Assembly: GCA_013146195.2 (NCBI GenBank)
Contig: CM028378.1
Location: 83,076,295 to 83,140,294, forward strand
Reading direction: 5' to 3'
DNA from: Codonopsis lanceolata
Taxonomy: Eukaryota; Streptophyta; Magnoliopsida; Asterales; Campanulaceae
DNA length: 64,000 bases
Of the stretch, positions 19,739-31,651 are shown piece by piece. A program made the position numbers and the translations under genes. The stretch's first letter is position 1; the number at the start of each line of letters is the position of its first letter. The notes below the pieces were generated by a model that searched no databases, had not been told where the DNA came from, and saw only the letters and a program-made list of their open reading frames with translations.

Positions 19739-22700
19739 ATGTCAGATGTGTCCGACAACGATCGCGAGGCCTTCAGCTATAGTGGAAGGAATGACTCGCT
19801 GAGCAGCGAGAAGTCTCCCTCAATTAGCGTAGAACGTGAGGAGGGAGCTAGGTCCGTGGCCGGGCCAACGCTTCGAAGGCGGGTAGTGGACCCCGTGGTT
19901 GATATAGTTGATTCCTCTAGCGGGGAGGACTCTGGTGAAGATAGTGTGACCGGTGGCTTCGCTGTCGGGCAAGGCCTCGACCAGTAAACAGCCCTTGTAA
20001 GAAACTCAGCTGGGCGAGCGGGAATTGAACAAGTAGAAATGGCCGAGGAGGGCTCAGAGGCCGATGAGGCAGACAACTTGCCACTTGCCCGTCGTTTCAA
20101 GAAAACTGGCCGCTCTCAAGTGGAAGTGGCCCCTGAAGAAGGAACAAATGGCCAAGATAGAATTCCTATTGCCCGCTTCCTGACCAGGGTAGGTGGCCTT
20201 CCCGTAGTGGTTCCCGTTGAAGAAAGAGTCGAGGAGGAAGAGGAAGAGGAGGAGGAGCCCGACTGACGAAAGCCGCTATGCTGCGCACTGGGCTACGTTG
20301 GACACGGCGGACAAGGTGACCGCATGGCTCACGTCCCTTGGGGTTGACTTAGCTTATTACCGGGTGAATAAGATGGACGTGCCCGCGAATGTGAAGCTTT
20401 CCCGTGAGCACGGGAATGAAGTTTTATTTTTTGCCGACTTTTTCCGAGTTGGATTACGTCTTCCCACGAGCCTTTTACGGTTGACTTCTTGCTCGAGGCC
20501 AAAGCGGTTCCTTGTGACTTGATGTTGAACACCGTCAGGGCCATTCTTCGCTTTCACGTGGGCGTGTAGGCTACTTGGGTGCAGGCAGGACATGTACTTA
20601 CTCAGGAAGTTGTTTGTCTTTGCCCGAAGCACAGGCGGGAGGATCGGAGTGAGAGCCAACTCCAACTTTTGAGGTTTTTCGAAGTTCAGGAAGGTAGATT
20701 CTTGGGATAGGAGGGTCTTGTTTATAGAATCTCGAGTCGGCGGGCCGTTTATGCCCACGGCCTCAGGACGAAGTCAAAATCCCAAGGCTTCAAACAGGAC
20801 TTCACTCTGGGAAATCGTCTGCAGTTTGGCCGAAAACCGTGGGCCGTGGGGGTGATAGAAGAGAACGAGAAACGCGTTAGCCAGCAGTTTCTTCTTGATT
20901 GGAAGGAGTTGGTTTGTAACCCGCGCAACTTATGCTTGGCCGGCGTGATGAGGGCAGAGATCCCTGACGTAGAACCCCTTTTAATCCATGTGCCCGAGAG
21001 ACCACACCCTTATTGGGGCGACTGCCACGGTAACATGTTTAAGTGGGAATGTGTTGAGTGCCAACGTTTGGGCCCGGGCAGAGACTGCCGGCCGCCTTAT
21101 GAAGATCATGATGGTTGTTTTTCGCGATGCTCTCACTGTTTTTATCTTGGCTGTGTCTTGCTCGCAGCACTTAGTTATTGACCCTCTTTTTGTTTTCCTT
21201 GCCTCAGGGATGAAGAATGTGGCTCTGCTGAAGGCGAGGAGACTACAAGCTAGTCAGCGAGCAGCTGATTTGAAAGTTAATGATCCTGTGGCTCTACCCA
21301 AGGTGCCTTTTGGTCCCCCGGCTAAGAGAGCGTCGAGCTTGGGCAAGGCCGCAAGCCCGGCTAGGAAGGCGCCGGTGCCTAAGGTTGTCATCCCCCCGCG
21401 CAAGGAGGTCGTACGAAAAGAGGACATAGTGGCCATTGAAGATACCGTCGGGCAGTCAGGTGCCAACATCTCTGTGGTACCTCCCCCCAAAGACCCTAAG
21501 GGAAAAGGGAAAAGGAAGAAAAGCCCTTCCCCTCCTCCTTCTGCCCGGGAAGTTCGCCACCGGGGCTTGAGCCTTGACCCAGTCTTTCCGGCCTTTGTTC
21601 CAGCCGAGCCGACTGTCCATCCTGCTCCTGTTCTAGCCGGGCTGGCGACTTGGAGGCAAGCCGGCTTCCAGATGCCCTCTACCACCAGCGCTGCTCGTGC
21701 TCTAGTAAAGGAGATTTCCGGGGATGCCCCGCTATTGGGGGGTATCGACCTTCATGCCGAGAGGCGGGTGTCGTCATAGAGAGTTTTGCATGATGACCTT
21801 TACCGCGATCGTGATACGGCTGGCCATGTCTTGGTCGGAAACGTTGGGCTCTGCTGGCGAGGTAAAAACTCTTGGCGAGTTTGTTTCTTCCCTTTTATTT
21901 ACGCTTTATGTTTCGACTCACTTTTACCTTGCGAGTTGCTTCTACTTGTGCCAATCTCTATGATAGGTACAACGAGGAGAAAAGCGGCTCGAAAGCGGCG
22001 ATAGTAAGACTCACGAGAGTCTGGCTAAGGAAAAGATCAAGCAAGTAGCTCTCCTGGCCGATGAATTGGAGACCCAAACTGCGGCGGCCAAGAAAAAGGA
22101 AGCCGAATTGTTCGAACGTAACCTGAAGTTGGTCGCCCAGAATGGTGACTTAACTGCTGCCAAGAAGGATTTGGTCGGCCAGGTGAAGAAGAACCAAGCC
22201 GACCTGGAAAAGGCTCAAACCGATCTGGCCGCGGCCACCGAGCAAAGGGACCGTCTTCAGGTGGAAAGAGCCGAAGATCTGGCCGTCAAAGATGGGAAGC
22301 ATGTGGAGGAGGCTGTTCCGAGGAAGGGGCCGAGGCGGCTGTGTGGAGGATTATAAGAAATCCATAGCCTTCGAGGGCGACTTCAAATTAACTTGCTTTT
22401 GGCGTGGCGATGCTATCGTGCCTATTTTGCACATGGCGTCAATCACGTCCTTAGGCGACTTCATTGGCGCGTGGGGTGATCGATATGAAGACCATGGTGA
22501 ATGGGCGTTCGGCGTCTACTACGATGCGCGCCGGTTCCACCACTTGGTCCCTATACAATTTGGAATCTTTGGCGAAGGTCGGGAAAATGGCCGCCAACCT
22601 TGGGATCCGCCTACTCCCGGTGAGAATGTGTGCTCTCGATTGGCATACTTGGAGGGTGAAAAAGGCTGCCGGTTGATAGAGGAGGAGGCCGAGGCTGAGC

Positions 22701-22819
22701 AAGAGGCTGCTCGAAAGGCCACGAATTTTCAATATACCGATCAATATCGGGCTTGGCAAGCTTCCTCCACCCCCTCAAGCGATTCCTCCACCCCTCGAGC
22801 CGGCTTGACCTTAGGCTAG
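19739..22819 (+). pseudogene. Antisense additional ORF of the Tat element (putative gypsy-type transposon protein)
   Basis: Consecutive plus-strand frames form one gene. It has a Ser/Asp/Glu-rich N-terminus (19,739-20,265, with a run of Glu). A globular part follows, with VTAWLTSLGVDLAYYRVN, FADFFRVGLRLP and FLLEAKAVPCDLMLNTVRAI, then VIEENEKRVSQQFLLDWKEL. A basic/Pro-rich region comes next (KGKGKRKKSPSPPPSAREV), then a long coiled coil (22,066-22,300, ETQTAAAKKKEAELFE...LAAATEQRDRLQ). The globular part resembles the Pfam family named putative gypsy-type transposon (Transposase_28). Likely introns include 21,858-21,966 and one ending at about 21,207 (TTGCCTCAG). Stops at 19,985 and 20,264 and frame changes break the gene unless spliced away. 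Its function in the element is not established. Confidence 0.65.
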
Positions 22820-23635
22820 GTTTTTTGGCTGCTTCAATATTTTTGTTTCCTTTTGTAACTCGATTTGGCGCAATATAATTCACTTTTTGTTGACGAATTT
22901 CTCTTACACTTGCTTTCGATTCAACTGTTTGTTTGCTCGATAACTGTTTCCTCACTTGCACCTTATTCCTGTCATTTGTTAATACCAAGTGCCGGTGCTC
23001 CCCAGAAAATATATCGAGCAAAAAATGTATGAATAAATTTAACCAAGGATGATTCTAAAAATAACAAGACTAACAAAGCAATCTTATTATTTAAATTGAG
23101 ATGTTACCGAATAGTATCAGGCGAAATGCTTGGATCGGCCAAGGCTTAGAGCGAGTGAGCTTCGAGAAGCGCCAGCGGGCATGGCCCAACTCTCGTCGGC
23201 AACCAACAAGCAAGGCGGGGCCTTGCTCGATATGGGTAGTTCGAGCGGTTCTTTGGTATATCTTCGGGTATTGAGATATACGGTTAACGGTGTTGCTCGG
23301 TCACTATAGGAACCGAGGTAGTTAATCGCTATCTTGCGGGAATGGACTCTGGGCCGAGGCGAGCATCTAGTGCGTGAACCGGGCATGGCCGCACCTCACC
23401 CACAGAGGATGAATTCACAGATACTAGGGATTTTAGAATTTTTGACCGGGCATGGCCTCGTCTGCTCGCTGGGCGAGCAGAATCTAGTCAAACAAGTACA
23501 AACAATTGCAGAACAACAGTTCACTGATAACTTTGAAAATTCTGAACTGGTAAATATGACAACAACTTGCCTTTTATTGATAAATGATCGATGACCCTCA
23601 ACAGGACTGAGGTCTTGCCCTTTTGTTTCCTCGAC
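22820..23635. other. Tat element spacer between the antisense ORF and integrase
   Basis: 3' flank of the antisense ORF, with T-rich sequence after the stop, and the downstream side of pol. Short frames on both strands show no recognisable domain. The convergent 3' ends of the two transcription units must lie here. Confidence 0.5.
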
Positions 23636-24653
23636 CTAGGGATAATACTTTTTGAGGTGATCTGCATGCCAAGGATACTTGGTCTTTTCCATGCAGATGC
23701 AGGTGTGTAAGTGCCCTCCCTTATTATTCAGTAACTCGGAAAGGGACCCTCCCAATTAGGAGGCGGCTTCCCCACTGCTTAGATGCCGGTTACTTCAATT
23801 TTTAAGTACTAGATCCCCAGCAGAGAAGGCTGCGCCTCGAACTCTTTTATCATGGTGAGCTTTTGCCCTCGTTTGTAGTTGACCATTACAGTCGTGCATC
23901 CGGCCTCCTTTCTTCCAGCGAGGTCTAAGTCTATGGCAGGGCAAGTTGATTGTTTTGCTCATTTGTAATGTGAGACCGGTAGCTTAGCAAGGCCATTTCC
24001 ACAGGGATCATAGCCTCGACCCGTAGGTAAGTGCGAGCGGAGTTTCCCGGTTGGTCCCGAGCAGTGGTTCTAACCGCCCGAGAGCCGATTGTAATTCTTA
24101 CGCCACTTTCTGCTCGCCCTTCTAAATTCCGCTTAAGGCGTGCGAAACTTGTTTGTTTGCGGCCTGCTGGCGTTGCCTTGAGGGTAAGCAACGGACGATT
24201 GCCGGTGCTTCACGCCCAAGCGAGCACATTGCTGTGAACTTGTCAGAAGCGAGTCCCATGGTCGGATATGATTGCTCGAGGGAGGCCGAACGCACCATAC
24301 AGTCGTATACAAACTTGATGATATTCGCCTCAGAAATTTTGGCCAAAGGCTTTGCCTCAATCCACTTCGTGAAGTAATCTATGGTGACTACTGGCGTATT
24401 TATATTTGTATTGTGCCGGCGGAATGGGCGATCGGATCGATTCCCCACATGTCGAAGGGCCGGGCGCGGCGGGGTTTGCATAGTGGATGGAAGCCTTGGT
24501 ATGTCGCGTATCTCGGCACTTGTCACATTCGCGAGCATACTTTTCGCGTCCTTTCGAAGGGTAATCGGTAGTATCACGCTCGCGGGACCCTTCTGCTAGA
24601 GCTCTTGTGCGGGTGGCCGCCACATTCCCCCTCATGTACCTCATACAAAACAC
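23636..24653 (-). pseudogene. Tat element integrase, decayed
   Basis: Minus-strand fragments give the zinc-binding and core region: a CDKC motif near 24,530, VVTIDYFTKWIEAKPLAKISEANI (core Asp region), then frame changes to SSVAYPQGNASRP...TNK, corresponding to the HPQ(A/G)NGQAE region. The C-terminal module PNWEGPFRVTE is at about 23,770-23,700, with a decayed WHADHLKKYYP-like end. Stops and frameshifts are frequent, so no active integrase is possible. Confidence 0.75.
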
Positions 24654-25139
24654 CCTCGGTTAGCTGCGGGGAGTGCAGCGAAGCATAGGTCGACCTAGAT
24701 CGCTTGTATAAGATTCCCCGACTACAGTGCAGAGCTTGGCCTTTGTTGTGGCCTTGACCTTGTCTGCGAGGCGAGAACTCCTGCTCGATGTAATCCTTAT
24801 AGTCATCAATCCAACTTCGGCGGCGGCTCGATGTCCATAATTATAGGTCTATCGATGGCGGGAGTTTCCATATGCTCGATCATTCTTGAGGGATTTAGCA
24901 AAGCAAGATTATCCTCGGCGATCTTGGATAAGTAGTGCTTTCGCATGTTATGCGCTTTCGGTCAATCGATCATTTCCCAAAACTTGAAATTTTCAAGATT
25001 TCCTTGACTAGCTTCGCGATACTTAACGGGGTAGGGTGATGTACCATGTATTCCCCACGGACTTGGTTCACGACTAGGCGTGAATCAGTGACGACCTCTA
25101 CACCCATATGCATTGCGAGCTCGAGCCTGCAATCATTGC

Positions 25140-25464
25140 TTCATACTCGGCGTTGTTGGATGCGGGAAATTTGAGCAGGAGAGCTAACTCGAACTCGTGA
25201 TTTCATCGGGAGCTACGAGAAGGATGCCGGCTCCGCTCAGGCTTTGCTCATTGCCCGTCCACGTAAAGATCCCAGCGGTAAATTTGGTCGGGGTTGTGGC
25301 AATTGCTTTTTGCTCGGGCTCTGCTGCTTGATCTCGGGCTCCTCGTTGGGTGAAGCTTGTTTCAACCAAGAAGTCGGCCAATGCTTGTGCTTTGATTGCT
25401 CGCTTTGGGCAAGTAGTCTATGTGGAACTTCGGTGAGCTCGATCGACCCGGTTGAGCAATACAC
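25140..25464 (-). pseudogene. Tat element RNase H, decayed
   Basis: Overlapping minus-strand frames give KHWPTSWLKQASP and, in the other frame, ALADFLVETSFTQRG, the tether before Gypsy RNase H. Then come FTWTGNEQSLSGAGILLVAP, where the WTLYVDGSSN...GSGAGVVL pattern is recognisable but the first catalytic Asp region is altered. The rest is lost in frame changes further left. Confidence 0.65.
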
Positions 25465-26029
25465 GATGTATCGAGGTTTGTGCGAGGACTTTCTTGTGAT
25501 GGTGCATCGTGTATACTATGATTATGTGTGCGAGAAAAATAAGCCCTTAATTTTCGGGCGGTATGACAAGCGAGTAGGCTAATTTTTCAACATTAAAATA
25601 ACGACCCTCAGCAGGGTGAGGGCCTTAGATACATAGTACACGAGGTTTTTGGATATCTAGTTCCTCCCAACTAAAAGCAGCGGCCACGGCACAGTCAGTA
25701 GGCTGCTAGATCTAAATAAAGGCTCACGGGCATGGGGGGCGAGGAGAGGTGGTTTGCCAAGATATTCCACTGAGGCTGCTCGAGGGCCTTGGCACGATCG
25801 TATTCCACTCAAAGCCCTTGTTGTTGCTTGAGAACCTTGAAGAAAGGGAGGCACTTTTCGGTGGCAGAAATGAAGCGGCTTTAAGGCAATGATTACTAGT
25901 TTAGCATTTGGATGTGCTTGATGCGATAAAGGCTGTTCCATGTTGAGCGGGGCTTGTATCTTCTCGGGTTGGCTTCTATGCAGCGGTTGACCATGAATCC
26001 CGAAACTTCCTGCTCGGACCAGCGCATTT

Positions 26030-26740
26030 ACTCGGGTTCGGCTTCATGTTGTGTTCTTGCGGGTTGGCAAATGTCTCGGCCAAGTCAAGAGTATGGTCGC
26101 GGCCCTTGGTTTTGATGACCATGTCATCTATGTAAGCCTCCATATTTACGCCTATTTGAGGCCGAACACCTTATTGACCATGCTTATTGGTAAGTGGCTC
26201 TGCATTTTGAGCCGAAGGGCATCATTTTGTAGCAATAGAGGCCGCTTTGCTCGGAAGGCTGTCTTCGCTTTATCTGCTTTCGTTCATTTTGACTGGTGGT
26301 ATCCAGATGCAGCGTCCGAGGCGAGCATCTCGAACCCGGCTATAGAATCGACAAGCATATCGATGCGGGGCGGTGGATAGCGATCTTTCGAGGCGAGGCT
26401 TTGTTTAAATTTGGTGAAGTCACGCACATTCGCCATTTATCATTTGCCTTTTTACCATCACCACATTAGCTAGCGGTCGGTGCTTGAATCTCCTCGATGA
26501 TGTACGCCTTTAGGAGTTTCTCGACGAGTCTTGTCTTGCATTGTTGAGGTAGGGTCGACATTGAGGTTGATGCCTCATCTTCCTCAAATCTTGTCGGGTC
26601 CGGAAGGTATGCGAACACATCAGATGTGTTCCTCAGCCGTCATGCGAACACATCGGCTCAATCAATCTGCCCAGAGCCGGGAGGCATGGCCTTCCGATTT
26701 TAATTTTTGCTCGGGATATGCTTTGGATTGATGATGACTT
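26030..26740 (-). pseudogene. Tat element reverse transcriptase, decayed
   Basis: Minus-strand pieces read RYPPPRIDMLVDSIAGFEML, then SDAASGYHQS, KTAFRAK and NMEAYIDDMVIKTKGRDHTL. The YIDDM active-site box is at 26,119-26,133. These are standard Gypsy RT blocks (fingers, palm). The Asp of the usual (M)DA.SGY block is kept. Multiple stops and frame changes occur between blocks. Confidence 0.8.
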
Positions 26741-27267
26741 CTTCTAGCTCGCCCTACGGTTGAATATCGGGCTCGTCAGGACACGCAAAGTGTCGACTCA
26801 ATATCTGTGATTTAGGGGCGCTTCTCCTTGCGTCGAGAAGGGCACAGGGGAGCTTGTTCGGGAGTCTCTCTTGGAGCTTGCTCGGGAGGCTCTATATCCA
26901 TGGGCTCGGCCGCTTCATGGGTCTCCCAGAGCTCAATGTTATTGATAGAAGTGGGCCAGGGGTAGGCTCGGCGGAGATCGTTGCGGCCGATCGGGAAGGT
27001 CCACTGTCGGCTTAGGGCTGCATTTGGTGATCGGGAATGTCCTGTCGGTTTTACATTTTTCTTACGAGCTTCGGACATACTCCCACATTGCTCGGGGTTT
27101 CTTTGTTGAGGATCCCACTCCATTTTACGTATAGAACTTGGCTTTACGGTGGGGAATGGAGGTGACCATCGGAATTTGGCCATTCAGGAGCACCTAAAAT
27201 GCGGTTGTATGCCGATTTTAGGTCGATCACCTAAGAATGTGATCATCTCAATCCGTGTTTGGGCCCA

Positions 27268-27552
27268 TCACCCATGAATACCTCGGCTCGATCGTGCCTT
27301 TGGCGCCCACCCCTTTGGTGGATTGGTAAATCCTTGAGCTTTCCCAAATCTAAGGCTTGACATGGTGTCGGAAACTCCAATCCCTTGAAGCGAGGAATAG
27401 TACATGATGTCCACTGCATGCTCCGTATCTAGCAAAACTACGTGAACTTGCCGGTTGTTGTGAGGCGGGGAAATGACCGGCAGAGGCTGCTCGGATGCCA
27501 ATGGAGTGCTCGCTAGCTCATTGCGAGAAAAACATATGCTCTGCTCCCACAT
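27268..27552 (-). pseudogene. Tat element aspartic protease, decayed
   Basis: A minus-strand frame of 94 codons contains VHVVLLDTEHAVDIMYYSSL, aligning with the retropepsin motif of Gypsy elements in which DTG is followed by SSVDILYY. The Gly of the DTG triad is Glu here, which would be expected to disable the enzyme. Confidence 0.65.
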
Positions 27553-27689
27553 TGTATTCGTTGGGCGTTGATCGCCCTAGACAAGGAATAAATATGTTTC
27601 CATTTGTGTGTTGGGCGGGAGCTCCTCTGAATCATGTTTATCACCCCGAATCGAGGGGCACAGCCACCTCTTCCTCTTGGGGGTCTTCC

Positions 27690-29447
27690 TTGATCATTGT
27701 TGGCATTGTTTCCTTCGCCTGGTCTTTTTGAAGCGGTCTAACTTGCGCATTGATCGGCTTTTGGATTTCCCTCTTGACACCTTACACTTCTCGGTGGTGT
27801 GGCGGTGCGTGGTGGTACTCGCGGTATTTCGTGTTGTCCAGAGTATACTCGAGCTCGGGGTCGAGAGGATAGGGGATAGGCGAGCATCGCCCACGGAGCA
27901 TGATCTCTTCCAGCGTAGTGTTTAACGGGCGAGATTCTCGAGCGACCTTTGCAGGGAGTGGATGATTTCCTCTGTCCTTGCTCGGCGGTGGCCCTCAGGG
28001 CTGGTCAGTCGGTGGCGGGCGCCATGAGCCTTGTCTTTATTTTTGGCTTTGTCGCCTTGCGCTCTCGGTCGAGCAAAAGATGAGAGTTTGCGACAACTAC
28101 GCCTTGGAAGCCCAGGGTTCATTGCTAGCATAGTCTTGATGGTCCATCTCATGTTGTTGAGATAGCAAAATGTGATCTCAGGGTCATTGTCGCGGTCACT
28201 ACTCGAGCATCTCCTCGAACCTTTTCGGTGCTTCTTTGTAGGATTCGTTATCCCGCTTAATCTTAGCAAGGTCGAAGCGATTTTTTGGGGTTGGGCTGCA
28301 TTGCCGAATTCCTCCAAAAACTTCTCTCGAACCTTGCCCGGCTCCCAATGGTTCCCAGGGGAACTACGCTGACAGGGCTTGCGCCTTTCCTGGAGGGCTC
28401 CCTCGAATGCCCGCATTTTCAAGGCTTCAATATCGTGACCATCCAGAATTTGTGCCTCGAATGATCGGACCAATCGCTTGCCGCGTCTTCCCAAAATATT
28501 TGTCAAGCGTGGGAAGATGATCCCTTGCTTGGTGGCGCATTTTCAATCTCAGAGTGAAAGGGCCTCGGTGGCTTAGTGGCGCCATAGCAGGGCTTGGCCA
28601 CGGCTAGGCTTGCCATTTGTTTTGCCATGTCCACTTTTCATGGCCTCCATCTTCTCGGACGGCCGCTTCTCCGTCTTACGTCGGCCGAAGAATGGGCGGG
28701 GTCAGAGCATCGCCACGCACATGCGGGCAAAGGTGGGCGCGGGAGGAGGACCTCTGGGTGATGCGGGCTTTGTACCTTGGCAGCTGCGCTTCGCCTCTCG
28801 ACCTCTACGGCGGCCATAACTCTCCTCTCGGGCATAATGCTCATGATGATGATGGCGTCGGTGTGAATGATCTTGGCAGCGCTCTGCTTTCGGCACAGTC
28901 GTCGGCCGCATGCCTCCACTCGCTTCCGAGACGGTATGTGGATGATAGAGGGCATCGCGTACGCTTGGCGCGGGCAACTGTTGGGAGGCGAGGGCCGTCT
29001 CAACAGTCTTGGGATTCTTGGCCGAGCATTGCCACATCCTGGCTTGCCAGGGGCATGGCCCAAGGCGGCGATTGTTGATTGAGAGCATACATCTTGCTAT
29101 AATACTCACTGAACTTGCGGAAGCGGCTGTTGATCGAGGTGTTGTCAGGCGAGTTCATTTGGCCCATCTTTGGCGGTTGAGTTGCATCCTGAGATCCTGT
29201 GAGCGAGCATCGCGTCTCTCATTGATAACCAATATGGCGTCACGTTGGCTTGCGCGACTTTGGCTAGCATGCTAGGAGATTTGCCCCTCCACAAATGGCA
29301 CTTCATTGCCTTGGATTGCCTGCCCTGCAACCACCTTCTGGTTTCGGGTTTGCACCCCGTGTGGGGCTCTTGGTGGGGGATTGTTTCCAACTTGGTGGCT
29401 GCCACTGTTGGTTGCGGTGGCATGGTGTTTGCTACCCTTTCCAGCCA
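27690..29447 (-). pseudogene. Tat element gag region, decayed
   Basis: The first ATG after the primer-binding site (29,447) opens MAGKGSKHHATATNSGSHQ, in place for gag. Downstream minus-strand frames are Arg/Pro-rich and include FLEEFGNAAQPQKIASTLLR and ITFCYLNNMRWTIKTMLAMNPGLP, placed where the retrotransposon gag capsid domain is expected. No CCHC knuckle could be read. Assignment rests mostly on position. Confidence 0.55.
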
Positions 29448-29507
29448 TTGCAATAAAGGAATAGTGAAAGATTTTACCGGAAAAATTTAGAAGGAAGTGA
29501 TGAACTT

Positions 29508-29531
29508 CGTTTCCCGGCAACGGAACCAAAC
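29508..29531 (-). other. Primer-binding site of the Tat element
   Basis: Minus strand TGGTTCCGTTGCCGGGAAA begins a few bases inside the 5' LTR. It resembles the site complementary to tRNA-Asp used by many plant Gypsy elements (TGGCGCCGTTGCCGGGGA), with a few changes. Confidence 0.65.
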
Positions 29532-30287
29532 TGATGTGGCAAAATGCACAGCTTGGGCCGTCCTTGAGATGGGTAGGATATCTGGGCTTGTAATCGACCT
29601 CCTTGAGCCTGTTAAGATCACAAGAAACACGAGTAGAAAGGCAAGGCCTCGCGAAACCCCTCCGGCGTGAGAGTAAGTATCGAGTGATTGTCAAGAAGTA
29701 AATTGACAGAGTAACGAGGCTCAAGAAAGTGTGTACCTTGTTGATGATTATGGAGAGGTATTTATAGGCCCTCAATGTGATTGAATCCGTCTAGGATTCA
29801 GTTTCCATAACTGCCGAGATAATCAAGGAGGAAATCCCTTGATTCTAGGCGAAACAGGCGGTTGACCGCGTAGTTATAGGAGTTGATAAGGCAAGGATTC
29901 CGCCCAAACATGGAAACCTTTGACTTGCCTTAGAAAGCAAGCTATTAGCGTCCCCAGCTTGGTGTGTGCTCGAGCGAGCAAGGCTCTGCCCGATTATTCT
30001 GTTTGTATTGATCTCTGAACTTGTCGATCGAAGATCGGCCCCAGTTGCCCGCCAGCGAAGTAAGTATGATTCCTTTGCGAAGCATGCATGAGTCCCGATC
30101 ATGGTCCCTGGTCGGACAGGCAAGGCCTCTGTCCGCCTAGGTTTGAGTGAGGGTTGTGCTGCTCGGGGCTCGCTGGGCTATCTCATCTTGCTCGCTGGGC
30201 TGTGGGCCCCAGCGGTATCATGCTCGTGTCTGGCACGTGATGCTAACTCGTGCCTCGCTCGTGACCCGGTTTGGGCCGGGTATATCA
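29532..30287 (-). repeat. Tat element right LTR (5' LTR)
   Basis: 756 bp, the same ends as the left LTR. A minus-strand TATAAATA lies at about 29,758-29,766, better preserved than in the left LTR. It is the promoter-bearing LTR for gag-pol. Confidence 0.93.
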
Positions 30288-30436
30288 CAACTTACAGCTC
30301 ATTTGCAGGTTTATTCCTTTATAGGGTTTTGGAACATTCTTTTATGGTTTGTCTTAATAGCATTCTTCTTCTTCGGATCACTGTTTAATACGTGGCGTGC
30401 TGTTGTGGCCGGCTGTCAAGACTTCGTGTTTTGTTT
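30288..30436. other. Right flank of the Tat element
   Basis: 149 bp of T-rich sequence that does not continue LINE-C, although the left flank of the Tat element is LINE-C. No gene is recognised. Confidence 0.6.
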
Positions 30437-31033
30437 CAGTGGCGGATCCAGGAATAATGTTGACCGGTGTCAAAAATTTTAACTTTTTTGGGCTTTTCAC
30501 AAGAAACATATTGTAAAGATTAAACTGTTCCTATCCAAACATTAATGAGGTGTCTTAAGATTTTTGTCAAAAGAGCCGAACACGAGTTGCGAGGTTAATA
30601 AATGAGTAGAATTGGAAAAAAAAAAAGGGAAAATATTCCTTGAAAATTACAAAGTGTCATTTATTTTTGAACAAAAAAACTCTCTCAAAACGTCATATAT
30701 TTTGGGACGGAGGGAGTATTATATAAAAAAAAATTAGAAATTACAATTTGTCCTTTACGCGTTTTCATACGTTAAAAACATGTAATTAATCATCATCACC
30801 AACATTTATTAACATGTTTTTTTCAATATAACATACAAGCGAATCATTTAAAAATTAATCGAACATTCGATTTTGTAAATCCGTCTTGACAATATTTTTT
30901 ACAAAGAATTTGGAAGGGGTCCAATGAAAACTTTTGGAGGATCCAATTGTCAAATATCACAAACCTACTCCCAATTATTTTTTCTTGAGCGGTATCCATA
31001 GACACCCCAACCTCTCATGTGGATCCGCCACTA
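30437..31033. mobile_element. hAT-type MITE 1 (CAGTGGCGGATCC termini)
   Basis: Terminal inverted repeats CAGTGGCGGATCCA and (reverse complement of the right end) TAGTGGCGGATCCA bound 597 bp. They are flanked by the 8-bp repeat TTTTGTTT (30,429-30,436) and TTTTGTTC (31,034-31,041), one mismatch. An 8-bp duplication and CA/TA-G terminal bases fit hAT elements. There is no transposase inside; the interior is AT-rich. Confidence 0.85.
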
Positions 31034-31208
31034 TTTTGTTCATAGATGTTTGTTGCTCTTTTTTGATCATAGCTATTTGTTTGTTTTTTTTTTTTGTTAA
31101 GGTCGGAAGGGATATAGACCGTACTTCAATTCTTAAATTTATTATTTTTAATGCCTTGAAATGCTACAATTATATATATATTATGTCTTTGTTGTGGCTC
31201 GAACAAAT

Positions 31209-31433
31209 GGTGCCTCAAGTGAGGCTTTGAACACTCAACCTCTCGGTTGAAAGTAGTGAAATACCAAGATGCCTCTAGTAGAGTTTGAACACTCGATCTT
31301 TCCGTTAAGATGAGAGAGTAGCTAAATGGGGTCTTTAGGGAGGTTAAACACCCGACCTCTTTATTAATAGTTGTAAAATCCAGGATGTCTCTAATTAGAC
31401 TTAAACACCCAACCTCTCCGTTGTAGTGCTTCC
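31209..31433. repeat. Four diverged units of about 58 bp
   Basis: Units start at about 31,211, 31,271, 31,330 and 31,386. Each has the form TG(C/T)CTCT..T.GAG.TT.AACAC.C.ACCTCT.. with a T-rich tail. The core is the reverse complement of the GAGGTCGGG(T/C)(A/G)TTCAAGCCTC motif at 11,065-11,370. Related dispersed copies of unknown class. Confidence 0.7.
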
Positions 31434-31651
31434 ATCGTAGAAGTTTGAGTCTCTTTGGCAATATACAGAAGGCAGAAGTGAAAAAAACCAACAAAGTTTT
31501 ACTGAAACAATAACTTTGATACATAATACAACACCTGGATTTTACATGTTCCACCAGTAAGAAATGTAAAGAAGATCTACACCCAGTACCCACCTTAAGT
31601 TGATTAGGGGTCAAAACTTCAAAGTTATATAACACAAACATTATCAAAGAG
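31434..31651. other. Spacer before hAT MITE 2
   Basis: No gene recognised. Its last 8 bp (TCAAAGAG, 31,644-31,651) are the left target-site duplication of the next element. Confidence 0.5.

Larger units (their letters stand above)
18146..30287 (-). mobile_element. Tat-type Ty3/Gypsy LTR retrotransposon with antisense additional ORF
   Basis: Two LTRs in the same orientation bound a 12.1-kb element that runs right to left. Orientation is shown by the primer-binding site TGGTTCCGTTGCCGGGAAA next to the right LTR, the polypurine-type tract AGCTAGGGGCCAC next to the left LTR, and minus-strand TATA boxes inside both LTRs. Pol order on the minus strand is protease, RT, RNase H, integrase, all decayed. 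Between pol and the left (3') LTR an unrelated gene lies on the plus strand. Tat-lineage elements are known to carry such extra ORFs, often antisense. The 5-bp flanks (TGGTC and CAACT) do not match. Confidence 0.9.

Noticed and set aside
28638..29109. Long Arg/Ala/Pro-rich frames on both strands as independent genes
   Set aside because: They overlap in several frames within the GC-rich gag region of the Tat element and show no domain.
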